This document shows, piece after piece, positions 17,774 to 26,352 of a stretch of DNA of 64,000 bases (position 1 is the stretch's first letter; each line of letters begins with the position of its first letter). The notes beneath the pieces were generated by a model. That model did no database searches. It was not told where the DNA came from and saw only the letters and a program-made list of their open reading frames with translations. Source of the stretch: Deltaproteobacteria bacterium (GTDB lineage: Bacteria > Desulfobacterota > Binatia > UTPRO1); NCBI GenBank assembly GCA_029262315.1, contig JAJCZP010000071.1, forward strand, positions 1-64,000, in the 5' to 3' direction. The translations under genes and the position numbers were made by a program.

Positions 17774-18238
17774 GTGACGCACGTGGAGATCTTCACCGAC
17801 GGAGCATGCCTCGGAAACCCCGGCCCTGGCGGCTGGGCTGCCATCGTGGTCGAGGGCGACCGACGCCGCGAGATCACCGGCTACGAAGCAGCCACCACCA
17901 ACAACCGCATGGAGATGCAGGCGGCGCTCGAGGGGCTACGCGCGCTCGCCGAAGGCGCCCGGGTCGATCTCTTCACCGACTCGCAGTACCTGAGCAAGGG
18001 CATGAAGGAATGGTTGCCCAAGTGGAAGCGCAACAACTGGCGGACGGCGGCCAAGCAACCCGTGAAGAACGTGGATCTCTGGGAGCAACTCGATGGCGTA
18101 GCCGCGGCGCATGACGTCCGCTGGCACTGGATTCGGGGTCACGATGGCCATGTCGAGAACGAACGCTGCGATACGCTCGCCAACGACGCCATCCGTGAGC
18201 GGGGCCCCGTGAGCGGCACGAGCAAGGAGCGCGCATGA
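17774..18238 (+). CDS. rnhA: ribonuclease HI
   Basis: 154 residues from GTG 17774, matching the usual length of RNase HI. The four catalytic acidic residues are visible in [35 protein letters not shown] and NERCDTLA. It degrades the RNA strand of RNA-DNA hybrids. An ATG at 17729 would add 15 residues that do not belong to the fold; AAGGA precedes the GTG. Its stop overlaps the next start (ATGA), coupling it to an isomerase gene. Confidence 0.93.
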   Translation: MTHVEIFTDGACLGNPGPGGWAAIVVEGDRRREITGYEAATTNNRMEMQAALEGLRALAEGARVDLFTDSQYLSKGMKEWLPKWKRNNWRTAAKQPVKNVDLWEQLDGVAAAHDVRWHWIRGHDGHVENERCDTLANDAIRERGPVSGTSKERA

Positions 18239-18888
18239 CACTTTCCCTCGATCTCTACTGGTCGTTTCGCAGCCCGTATTCCTATCTCGCCACGCCGCGC
18301 ATCGTCGCCCTCGCCGCTACCTACGATGTGGATATCCACGTGCGGCCGGTCATGCCGCTGGCAGTTCGCGATCCCAACTTCTTCGACAAGGTCAATCCAC
18401 TGTGGCCGCCGTACCTGCTGCGCGATACCTGGCGCATCGCCGAGAAGGAAGGCATCGACTACGGCTGGCCACGACCGGATCCCATCGTCCAGGACTTCGC
18501 CACCCGCACCATTGCGCCTGAGCAGCCCTACATCTGGCGTCTCGTACGTCTGGGCGCGGCCGCGGCGCTCGCTGGCCGGGGCCTCCCGTTCATCAGTGAG
18601 GTGTCGCAGGTCATCTTCAACGGCAAGATCGACGGGTGGGATCAGGGCACCCACCTCGCCGACGCGACCACGCGGGCGGGCCTCGACCTGGCGACGCTCG
18701 ATCGCGACATCACGACCGACCCGGCACGCTACGACGCCATCGTCGAAGAAAACCAACACGCCCTCGAAGCCGCGGGCCACTGGGGCGTGCCGACGATCGT
18801 CTTCGACGGCGAGCCGTTCTTCGGCCAGGACCGCCTCGACCTCCTCGTCTGGCGTCTGCAACAGCACGGCCTGGCCCGCCGGACGTGA
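18235..18888 (+). CDS. DsbA-family / 2-hydroxychromene-2-carboxylate isomerase-like protein
   Basis: 217 residues. [18 protein letters not shown] gives the conserved Ser of glutathione-dependent HCCA isomerases (GST kappa fold), and [21 protein letters not shown] is the cis-Pro and closing motif. Likely acts on aromatic-ring-cleavage-type intermediates or a related thiol chemistry. ATG overlaps the rnhA stop. A gamma-glutamylcyclotransferase-like gene follows 49 bp downstream, echoing the fusion at 13.6-14.7 kb. Confidence 0.85.
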   Translation: MTLSLDLYWSFRSPYSYLATPRIVALAATYDVDIHVRPVMPLAVRDPNFFDKVNPLWPPYLLRDTWRIAEKEGIDYGWPRPDPIVQDFATRTIAPEQPYIWRLVRLGAAAALAGRGLPFISEVSQVIFNGKIDGWDQGTHLADATTRAGLDLATLDRDITTDPARYDAIVEENQHALEAAGHWGVPTIVFDGEPFFGQDRLDLLVWRLQQHGLARRT

Positions 18889-18937
18889 CATCTGACCGTC
18901 CGGACGCTATTGACGGCCGTCCACTCGGGAGACACCT

Positions 18938-19804
18938 GTGAGCACGCCTTCATCCCATCCACCCATCACCGTCATCGGCTACGGCTCGTTGATGAGCGGC
19001 CTCGGCCTGGCGCGCTTCGGCACCCTGGCCGTGACCGGGATCGGACGCGTGCGCCTGCACGGCTGCACGCGCGGCTTCGGCAAGTTTTCGATGTACGGCG
19101 ATCGCTTCGCCATGATCGTCGAGGCCACGGCGCCCACCGCGCCGCTCCGTGCCGAGACGATCGCGGCATCCAACGAGGACCACACTGGCGTCGAGGCACT
19201 CGCGCTCACGGTCGCGCTCCCGGAGTTCATCGCCATTGCGGCCCGCGAAGGCTACGCCTCGGACGCCTGCTGGGCGCTCGCGCGCCAAGCCGAAGGTGCC
19301 GGCCGTGACCTCGCGCAGCACCTGTGGGCGCTCCTCGAACAGGCGGCCTTCGATCAGGTTGCCTACCGGCGCGTGCTGTTCGCCGCCACCGGGTACACCT
19401 CACCGCACTACATCCCACACCCGGTCGCCACGGACGGCGCACCGGCCATCGCCTTTCTCGCTCCGGGCACCGAAGGCAGTGGCGCGGATCATGTCGTACC
19501 AATCCGCGTGCAGAGCACCGTGACACGCGTCCTGTCCCTCCCGGAAGTGTGGCGGATCAAACCGAACGCCGATCAGCTCGACTACATCACCATGTGCCTA
19601 CTCGGCGAAGTTCACGGCGTCAGCCTCGCCGACGTGTATGGCAATCTGGCGGACAACCTTCCGCTGCTGAACCGCGTGCGCGAACGCGTCGTCGAGGAAG
19701 CGCCGACGGAGCCAGAGCGCTTCCGTGCGATGCTGAAACTCAGTGCGGAGACCTACGCCGCCCAGTTGCCGCCGCGCACTCGACGCTCGCTGGTGTTGGC
19801 CTGA
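18938..19804 (+). CDS. gamma-glutamylcyclotransferase-like protein
   Basis: 288 residues. ITVIGYGSLMSGLGLARFG is the glycine-rich substrate loop of the GGCT/AIG2 fold. The rest is longer than a standard GGCT (about 180) and has an added C-terminal helical region (DQLDYITMCLLGEVHGVSL). Predicted cytoplasmic enzyme on gamma-glutamyl compounds; catalytic Glu is not certain by eye. It sits between an HCCA isomerase-like gene and a fumarylacetoacetase-like gene, overlapping the latter by 4 bp. Confidence 0.7.
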   Translation: MSTPSSHPPITVIGYGSLMSGLGLARFGTLAVTGIGRVRLHGCTRGFGKFSMYGDRFAMIVEATAPTAPLRAETIAASNEDHTGVEALALTVALPEFIAIAAREGYASDACWALARQAEGAGRDLAQHLWALLEQAAFDQVAYRRVLFAATGYTSPHYIPHPVATDGAPAIAFLAPGTEGSGADHVVPIRVQSTVTRVLSLPEVWRIKPNADQLDYITMCLLGEVHGVSLADVYGNLADNLPLLNRVRERVVEEAPTEPERFRAMLKLSAETYAAQLPPRTRRSLVLA

Positions 19805-20643
19805 GCATCCGGCTGGCCAACGGCGACGGCCGCGCGTTGCTCGTCCGCGAAGATCGCACGCTCGACGTTGCGCGCGTCTCCGATGGCCGGTTCTCGGCCG
19901 ACCCCATGGCCGTCCTCGGCGCCTGGGATAGCTTCGTGGAGTGGGCCGCGGGTCAACCGGCCACAGCCTTCGAGAACAGCCTCGACGAGACACGATTGGG
20001 ACCACCCAGCCCACGTCCCACCAAGATCTTCGGCATCGGCCTCAACTATCGGGCGCACGCGGCCGAGGCGAAGCTCGATCTGCCAAAATCGCCGCTCGTT
20101 TTCACGAAGTTTCCGAACTGCCTGGTCGGCCCGCGGCATGACGTCAGCCTCTCGTCGAAGCACGTCGACTGGGAAGTCGAGCTCGTCGTGGTCATCGGGC
20201 GGCGCGGACGACACGTCCGCGAAGCGGAGGCCTTTCGCTACGTGGCAGGCTACTGCGTCGGTCAGGACATCTCGGACCGGCGCGTGCAGTTCAGCGACAA
20301 ACCGCCGCAATTCTCGCTCGGGAAATCGTACGATACCTACGGTCCGATCGGGCCGACCATCGTCGCACTCGAGGCACCCATCGACCCCGACGATCTCGCC
20401 ATCACCTGCGATGTCGCCGGCGAACGCATGCAAGACGCGCGCACCAGCGACATGATCTTTCCGATCGCCCCCCTCGTGTCGTACCTGTCGAGCGTCTGCA
20501 CGCTCGAGCCCGGCGATCTCATCTTCACCGGCACGCCCGCTGGCGTCGGCTCCACCCGCGACCCCCGGCGCTATCTCAGCCCCGGCGAGGAGATCGTCAG
20601 CACGATCGAGCACCTCGGCACCCTCCGCAACGCCTGCGTGTGA
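19801..20643 (+). CDS. fumarylacetoacetate hydrolase-family protein (apparent CTG start)
   Basis: 280 residues. IFGIGLNYRAHAAE, DWEVELVVVIGRRGR (metal-binding acidic motif), GQDISDR and IFTGTPAGVG define the FAH/2-hydroxyhepta-dienoate isomerase family, which cleaves or isomerises C-C bonds of ring-fission products. No in-frame ATG, GTG or TTG occurs close upstream; the family N terminus (SIRLANGDGRALL) begins right after CTG 19801, which overlaps the previous stop as CTGA. TTG 19837 is the first conventional start but would clip conserved-looking residues. Position next to the isomerase-like and cyclotransferase-like genes suggests an aromatic or gamma-glutamyl catabolic unit. Confidence 0.85.
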   Translation: MSIRLANGDGRALLVREDRTLDVARVSDGRFSADPMAVLGAWDSFVEWAAGQPATAFENSLDETRLGPPSPRPTKIFGIGLNYRAHAAEAKLDLPKSPLVFTKFPNCLVGPRHDVSLSSKHVDWEVELVVVIGRRGRHVREAEAFRYVAGYCVGQDISDRRVQFSDKPPQFSLGKSYDTYGPIGPTIVALEAPIDPDDLAITCDVAGERMQDARTSDMIFPIAPLVSYLSSVCTLEPGDLIFTGTPAGVGSTRDPRRYLSPGEEIVSTIEHLGTLRNACV

Positions 20644-20712
20644 GCCCCGCACCACACGAGACAGACGACTCGGCGGCCGTATTGTGAAGCCGCGACCGCC
20701 CTCCTATGGTGA

Positions 20713-22125
20713 GTGGTCGTGAGCCGACGGACCGGAAGCGCTGATCTGCCGCTACATGGGGGCCGCGTACCACAATGGCTGGCCACGCGAATGGCCGCGC
20801 TCGGGCGGATCGTCGTGGAGGCCATCGTTCACGAGTACGGCCGGGACGAGCTGCTCCGGCGCCTCGCGCACCCGTTCTGGTTTCAGAGTTTCGGTGCCGT
20901 CATGGGGATGGATTGGCACTCTTCGGGCATCACGACCAGCGTCGTCGGCGCGCTCAAGCGCGGCCTGGCGCCGATCGAAACGGAGATCGGACTGACGATC
21001 TGTGGCGGCCGCGGCCGGCACTCGCGGCGCACACCGAGCGAGCTGGTGGCGGTCGGCGAACGGACGGGGCTCGATGGCGACGCGCTTGCCACGGCAAGTC
21101 GACTGGTGGCGAAAGTCGACAGTGCCGCGGTCCAGGACCGGTTCGAGCTCTACCTGCACAGCTTCATCATCGCGGACGACGGACACTGGGTCGTCGTGCA
21201 GCAGGGCATGAACGCCGATCGTCGCCAAGCGCGACGCTACCACTGGCTGTCCGAACAGCTGGAGAGCTTCGTCGATGAACCGCATGCGGGCATCGACGGT
21301 CCACATCAGGGCGAGATCGTGAACCTCACCGATCGCCGTGCCGCGCGGGCTCGCGCGGCGGAGGTCGAGCTCGCGTGCGGCGATCCGGAACGCGTCCTCG
21401 GGTGGCTACGCCGCGATCTGCCGCTCGCGTTCGCGCCCACACACCCGTCCGTGTTAAGCGCGCTCCCGGATCGGGCCCCCGCGCCCACGCCGCACCTACA
21501 GATGCCGGCACACCACGACGTGCGCCGACACGATGTCGTCCTCCGACGCATGCATACCGCACTGGCCGCCGCGGCGGACCGCGGGCCGCGTGATTTCGCC
21601 GAACTCCTGCTCGTACCCGGCATCGGCGCGCGCACCGTCGAAGCCCTGGCGTTGGTGGCAGAGGTCGTGCACGGCGCGCCCTGCCGCTTCAGCGATCCGG
21701 CGCGCTTCTCGCTGGCGCACGGCGGGAAGGATGGCCATCCATTCCCCGTGCCGCTCGCCGTGTACGACGAGACCATCCGTGTGCTGCGCGGTGCCGTGAC
21801 TCGTGCCAAACTCGGCCGCGAGGAGAGCTTGGGGGCGATCCGCCGATTGGACCGCCAAGCGCGCTTGCTCGAAGGCGTCGCCGATGGAGCGCCCTTCGAG
21901 ACGCTCCTCGCCCGTGAACGATCGCGTTCGGCCGACTACGGCGGTCGCACCGTGTTTGGCCCGGCGCGTCCGACCACCAGGCCGCGGGACATGGCCGCGC
22001 CAGCCGCGACTCGGCAACAACGCGGCCGCGACACCCCTCCGACCGACAAGGCGCGTCCCACACCGACGCCGGCGGCCTCCCGGTCACGGCGCGCGCGACG
22101 CCCAACGCAACTCGAGCTCTTCTGA
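20713..22125 (+). CDS. DUF763 family protein
   Basis: 470 residues. The DUF763 hallmark is clear: RTGSADLPLHGGRVPQWLATRM, GRDELLRRLAHPFWFQSFGAVMGMDWHSSG and later LLVPGIGARTVEALALVAEVVHG, with a GIGARTVEAL helix-hairpin-like motif around residue 300 and a basic, disordered tail. The family is widespread, uncharacterised, and suspected to bind nucleic acid because of its HhH-like segment; this is inference. GTG 20713 or 20719 is the start. Ends just 6 bp before the ALG11-like gene. Confidence 0.85.
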   Translation: MVVSRRTGSADLPLHGGRVPQWLATRMAALGRIVVEAIVHEYGRDELLRRLAHPFWFQSFGAVMGMDWHSSGITTSVVGALKRGLAPIETEIGLTICGGRGRHSRRTPSELVAVGERTGLDGDALATASRLVAKVDSAAVQDRFELYLHSFIIADDGHWVVVQQGMNADRRQARRYHWLSEQLESFVDEPHAGIDGPHQGEIVNLTDRRAARARAAEVELACGDPERVLGWLRRDLPLAFAPTHPSVLSALPDRAPAPTPHLQMPAHHDVRRHDVVLRRMHTALAAAADRGPRDFAELLLVPGIGARTVEALALVAEVVHGAPCRFSDPARFSLAHGGKDGHPFPVPLAVYDETIRVLRGAVTRAKLGREESLGAIRRLDRQARLLEGVADGAPFETLLARERSRSADYGGRTVFGPARPTTRPRDMAAPAATRQQRGRDTPPTDKARPTPTPAASRSRRARRPTQLELF

Positions 22126-22131
22126 TCACGC

Positions 22132-23295
22132 GTGCGACGCGTCCTCCTCATCCAGCCCTCGCTGCAACCACCTGGTGGGGGCAATGCTGTCGCCGCTTGG
22201 ATGGTGCAGGCCCTTCGCGGCCACGCCGATGTCTCGATCCTGGCCTGGACGGGCATCGACACAGCTCCGATCAATCGCTTCTTCGGTACGACGCTCAGCC
22301 CGCGCGACTTCACACTCCACGTCATCTCTCCGACGACCCGCCGGCTGATCGACGCCGCCCCGACTCCGCATGCGATGTTGCAGATGCACGCGCTGCTGCG
22401 CCGCGCCCGCCAACTCCATCGCATGGCACCGTACGATCTCATGCTCACCGCCAACAACGAGGCGGATTTTGGCGAGCGCGGCATCCAGTACGTGCACTAC
22501 CCGTGGGCCGCACTGCCGCGGCCGACTACCGATCTCCGGTGGTTTCACCACATCCCGGGATTCCTTCGCGCCTACTGGGCCCTCTGCGGCCTACTCTCCG
22601 AGTTCTCCTGGCCGCGCATGCGACGCAACATGACGCTCGTGAACTCGCAGTTCATCGCCGAGAAGACCCGGGCCGTGCACGGCATCGACCCGATCGTTTT
22701 GCACCCCCCCGTACCAGGAGACTTCCTCGAGGTGCCGTGGAGCGCGCGCCAGAACGGTTTCGTGTGCGTCGGCCGCCTGTCCCACGAGAAAGAGCAACTC
22801 AAGGTCATCCGCATCATCGATGGTCTGCGGGCGCGGAACCACGATCTGCACCTGCATCTCGTCGGCTCCGCGAATGATCCGCCGTTCGTTGCCGAACTCC
22901 GCGCGCAGATCCGCACCCGCAGCGAGTTCGTCACTCTGCACGAGGACATTTCTCGCGCCGAGCTGGTGACGCTCTTGACGCACAATCGCTACGGCATCCA
23001 CGGCATGGTTGGCGAGCACTTCGGGATCGCGGTCGCCGAACTACAGCGCGCCGGTTGCGTCACGTTCGTTCCAGACATCGGCGGGCCTCGCGAGATTGTT
23101 GGCGATGACCCCAGACTCCTCTACGGGTCCGAGCAGGACGCCATTGTGCGCATCGACCGAGTCCTCCGCGACCCTGATGCCCAGCATGCGCTAGCAGCAC
23201 GTGTCCGCGAGCGGCGCGATCTTTTCAGCGAAGAGCGCTTCGTCGACGGGTTTCTGACGCTCGTAGCGACGTTTCCGACACGCGCCGTGGCCTGA
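22132..23295 (+). CDS. GT4 glycosyltransferase, ALG11-like
   Basis: 387 residues from GTG 22132. Glycine-rich start LQPPGGGNAVAAWMVQAL, VHYPWAALPRP, VNSQFIAEKTR and PIVLHPPVPGDF near the middle, then the signature GIHGMVGEHFGIAVAE at about 289-303. That last motif, with VHYP and the 'VLHPP' segment, is shared with eukaryotic ALG11 (alpha-1,2-mannosyltransferase of the dolichol pathway), from memory. The match is weaker than for the ALG1 and ALG2 neighbours and other GT4 enzymes share EHFG. Converges with the ABC gene and belongs to the predicted N-glycan locus. Confidence 0.8.
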   Translation: MRRVLLIQPSLQPPGGGNAVAAWMVQALRGHADVSILAWTGIDTAPINRFFGTTLSPRDFTLHVISPTTRRLIDAAPTPHAMLQMHALLRRARQLHRMAPYDLMLTANNEADFGERGIQYVHYPWAALPRPTTDLRWFHHIPGFLRAYWALCGLLSEFSWPRMRRNMTLVNSQFIAEKTRAVHGIDPIVLHPPVPGDFLEVPWSARQNGFVCVGRLSHEKEQLKVIRIIDGLRARNHDLHLHLVGSANDPPFVAELRAQIRTRSEFVTLHEDISRAELVTLLTHNRYGIHGMVGEHFGIAVAELQRAGCVTFVPDIGGPREIVGDDPRLLYGSEQDAIVRIDRVLRDPDAQHALAARVRERRDLFSEERFVDGFLTLVATFPTRAVA

Positions 23296-23335
23296 GCGCC
23301 CGCGACAACACAGCCTCTCGACTCGTGGGGACGCC

Positions 23336-25162
23336 TCAGGCCTTGTCGGGCTGCGTCGCGATGGTCCGGAACACGAGATTGCGATCGACCAAATCGTCGT
23401 AGGAACCCACGTCGTCGACGCGACCGTCTTTGAGAAAGATCAGGCGGTCGCACGCACGGACCGTCGTCAACCGGTGCGCGACGATGATCCGAGTCACGCT
23501 CCCTGGAAGAGTGGCGAGCGCGCGCACGAGCTCGGCCTCGGTGCGGTTGTCGAGCGCCGACGTGGCTTCGTCGAAGATGAGCACATCGGGCGTGGCGTAC
23601 AACGCGCGCGCAATCCCGACACGCTGCCGCTCGCCGCCGGAGAGACGAACACCGTGCTCACCGACGCGCGTCCGCAGGCCGTCGGGAAGCCCGGCCACGA
23701 ACTCGTCGAGCTGCGCGACGCGAAGCGCCGTGGCCAAGCGGGCCGGATCGATCTGATCGTCGCCGACCCCAAGGGCGATGTTCCGCGCCAGGGTGTCGTC
23801 GACAAGGACGACCGCCTGCGGCACGTAGCCGATGCGCCGATGCCAGGCACGCCGCACTTCACCTCCGGATGCGAGATCACAGCCGTCGACGGTCACCCGT
23901 CCGACGGTCGGTGTGAGGACGCCAAGTACCAGATCGGCGAGGGTGCTCTTCCCGGCCCCGGTGAACCCAACCACACCGATCGATTCGCCACATCGAATGG
24001 TGAGATCGACATCACTGAGAATCGGCGCCTCACTGCCGTAGCCGAAGGTCACTCCCTCGAGCGCCAGACGATCGGCGAACGGGAGCACCGGCCCGTCGGC
24101 GTCGAGTGAGTCGTCGCCAAGCGCCTCGACCTCGCGCACATCCTTGGAGAGCTGTGCGACCGCGGCCCCCGCACCCCGAATCTCTCCGATATAGAGCATG
24201 AGCCGGTTGGCGGACGGAATGATGCGAAATCCGGCGTAGGCGTAAAGACCGAGCAGCGGAAGCGCCTCTGGACCGGTGCGTCCCAACAGCACGACGACCG
24301 CGATCAGCACGAACGCGCCGCCAACGAAGAGCGTCTCTACCAGCAACCGCGGCATCGCCCCGAGCGTCGTGTGCAGATGCTGCACGCGCACGAGGCCCCG
24401 TTGCGCCCGGCCGAACCCGTCCGAGAAGTAGCGCTCGCGACCGAGGACCTTGATCTCCTTCACCGCGCCGAATGTCTGATGCAGGCTCTGCAGAATCTCA
24501 CCGACCAACGCCTCTGCGCGACGACCCCAGCGAGCCACCATCCGCCGCGACAAGCGAAGAAACACGGCCGCGGCACTTCCGAGCAAGAGACCTATGGCGA
24601 GGGTCGCCATTGGCGCGACCGCCAACAGGACCCCCCCGATTGCCGCCATCACCATGATCTCGAACACCAACGCGACCGTCGGGGCCATGGCGTTCCTGAA
24701 CACGACGGCGGACGAATGCGCGACGTTCCGAATCAACTCGGCGGAGTTCCGTTGCAAGTGGAAGGCATACGGTGCGCGGAGATAGATCGTCAGAAGCCGA
24801 CACGCGAGATTCGCCGTCTCCTGAGCGACCAGACCACTATTGGCGTAGGTCTGCAGCATCTGCAGCACGTTCTTCACGAGGTAGAACGTGACGAGGAGGA
24901 GCGTGAAGGCCAGCACGATCCCGCGCTCGCTTTGCCACGGCAGCCACGCATAGATGGTCGCGGCGACGGGCAACGTCGCCGCGCGAGCCGGCTCGCCGAC
25001 AATCTGGATCAGTCCGAAGAGCGCGGCGGCGCTCGCAGCCTCGGCGCCCGCTGTCAGCACGGCCAGCGGAATCAACGCCGCCCAGCGTGCACGCGGCACG
25101 CTGCTGAGCGCGAACGTCCGGCGAACCGTTTCGCGCACCGTGGGAGGCGCCGGACGGCTCAC
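23336..25162 (-). CDS. ABC transporter, fused permease-ATPase (PglK/MsbA-like flippase)
   Basis: 608 residues: about six transmembrane helices in the first 330 residues, then an ATPase with Walker A GFTGAGKST (399-407), signature LSGGERQ (507-513), DEATSALD (531-538) and H-loop AHRLTT. Type IV half-transporter that would work as a homodimer. In this neighbourhood the best role is export or flipping of a lipid-linked oligosaccharide, as PglK does in Campylobacter. GTG 25162 overlaps the stop of the ALG2-like gene (GTGA), so it is third in the operon ALG1-like, ALG2-like, ABC. The lipid A exporter alternative cannot be excluded, but position argues against it. Confidence 0.88.
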   Translation of the reverse strand: MSRPAPPTVRETVRRTFALSSVPRARWAALIPLAVLTAGAEAASAAALFGLIQIVGEPARAATLPVAATIYAWLPWQSERGIVLAFTLLLVTFYLVKNVLQMLQTYANSGLVAQETANLACRLLTIYLRAPYAFHLQRNSAELIRNVAHSSAVVFRNAMAPTVALVFEIMVMAAIGGVLLAVAPMATLAIGLLLGSAAAVFLRLSRRMVARWGRRAEALVGEILQSLHQTFGAVKEIKVLGRERYFSDGFGRAQRGLVRVQHLHTTLGAMPRLLVETLFVGGAFVLIAVVVLLGRTGPEALPLLGLYAYAGFRIIPSANRLMLYIGEIRGAGAAVAQLSKDVREVEALGDDSLDADGPVLPFADRLALEGVTFGYGSEAPILSDVDLTIRCGESIGVVGFTGAGKSTLADLVLGVLTPTVGRVTVDGCDLASGGEVRRAWHRRIGYVPQAVVLVDDTLARNIALGVGDDQIDPARLATALRVAQLDEFVAGLPDGLRTRVGEHGVRLSGGERQRVGIARALYATPDVLIFDEATSALDNRTEAELVRALATLPGSVTRIIVAHRLTTVRACDRLIFLKDGRVDDVGSYDDLVDRNLVFRTIATQPDKA

Positions 25163-26352
25163 GCTCTCCGCCTGCCCGCGCCCACGACCTCACGCACGAG
25201 GGCCTCGAAACGCTCGCCGAATCTCGCCCGCGTGAACCCCGCCTCGACGCGAGCGCGCCCCGCGACTCCCATGGTACGCGCCAACGCGGGCTCGGCGACG
25301 AAACGCGCCAACGCGCCGGCAAACGCAGCCGCCTCGGGGGGACACAGAAACCCCGTCTCACCATCGATGACCGTCTCGGCCGGGCCGCCCCGATTCACGG
25401 CAACGACCGGCTTTCGCGCGACCATGGCCTCGAGCGGCACCAGGCCGAAGTGCTCATCCTCCGGCGTGTACACGACGCAGAGCGCACGCGAAAGGAGCCC
25501 CTGCAGATCGCGGTCGGACGGTGAACGCACGAGCGTCATACGATCCTCGACGCCCAACTCACCCGCCAATGCAAGCAAGCCATCAACGACCGCGCGATCC
25601 TCCCGCAGACGCTGGTCGTACCCCCCGGCAAGCACCAGCCGGAGCGACCCGAAAACCTCAGGAGCAAGCGTCCGCCGCAAGACGGCGAACGCCTCGATCG
25701 CAAGCCGGAGATTCTTTGCCGGATCGAAGCGGCTCACGCTCAGAATGAACGGCACATCATCTAGACTCGGCAACTGCGGCGGCACCGTCAGGGCGATGCC
25801 GGGATAGACGACGTCGGGCGTCCGGTCCGCGAGGCGGGGAAACGCATCGCGGAACCGCAGCGCGGTGAATCGACTGTTGACGAACACCCGATCCGCGAGC
25901 CCAGTGCCGTACTGCTCGAGTCGATCGATTGGGGCGCGATACAACTGGTAGAGGCGGTTCCGACGTGGCACCAGCAACTGGTCGGGGAAGTGACAATAGA
26001 AAACGATCGGGGCCCGCGTCATGGCCCGCACGATCGGGATGACGTGCGCCACGAGATCACACACCACCACGTCGTGCGGCTCGGCGCGAAGGGCGGTGGC
26101 GGCAAGGTAGGCCATCCGCACGATCGCGCTCGGCGCGCGGAGCCGCTGGCCCACATGGAGCGGCAACAAGCCGCCGCGCACGCGCACGTCGAGCGTTCCG
26201 TCGATCGTCGGCGCGAAAGCCCGTGCGCGATCGTGATGCGACGTGAAGATCATCACCTCGTGGCCGCGCGCTTGCATCTCGACCGCAGCGTCGACGATGA
26301 GTCGCTCGGCGCCGCCGAGGCCAAGGTCGGGATGAAGGAAAATGACCCTCAT
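25159..26352 (-). CDS. ALG2-like alpha-mannosyltransferase (GT4)
   Basis: 397 residues. FLHPDLGLGGAERLIVDAA (6-23), ADRVFVNSRFTALRF, FYCHFPDQLL (118-127), YRAPIDRLEQYGTG, LAGGYDQRL, PEDEHFGLVPLEAM with the acidic/His pair of GT4 (about 298-310) and VNRGGPAETV. From memory these run in the same order and spacing as human/yeast ALG2, which adds the third and fourth mannose (alpha-1,3 and alpha-1,6) to Man1GlcNAc2-PP-dolichol. Such end-to-end likeness is unusual for a bacterial enzyme. ATG 26352 overlaps the ALG1-like stop (ATGA); residues upstream of it in the track ORF are spurious. Donor in a bacterium would be GDP-Man or another NDP-sugar. Confidence 0.85.
   Translation of the reverse strand: MRVIFLHPDLGLGGAERLIVDAAVEMQARGHEVMIFTSHHDRARAFAPTIDGTLDVRVRGGLLPLHVGQRLRAPSAIVRMAYLAATALRAEPHDVVVCDLVAHVIPIVRAMTRAPIVFYCHFPDQLLVPRRNRLYQLYRAPIDRLEQYGTGLADRVFVNSRFTALRFRDAFPRLADRTPDVVYPGIALTVPPQLPSLDDVPFILSVSRFDPAKNLRLAIEAFAVLRRTLAPEVFGSLRLVLAGGYDQRLREDRAVVDGLLALAGELGVEDRMTLVRSPSDRDLQGLLSRALCVVYTPEDEHFGLVPLEAMVARKPVVAVNRGGPAETVIDGETGFLCPPEAAAFAGALARFVAEPALARTMGVAGRARVEAGFTRARFGERFEALVREVVGAGRRRA

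Noticed and set aside
23336-25162. Assignment of the ABC gene as lipid A exporter MsbA
   Set aside because: It is coupled to ALG-like transferases and next to STT3, so a glycolipid flippase role fits better, though the fold alone cannot separate them.
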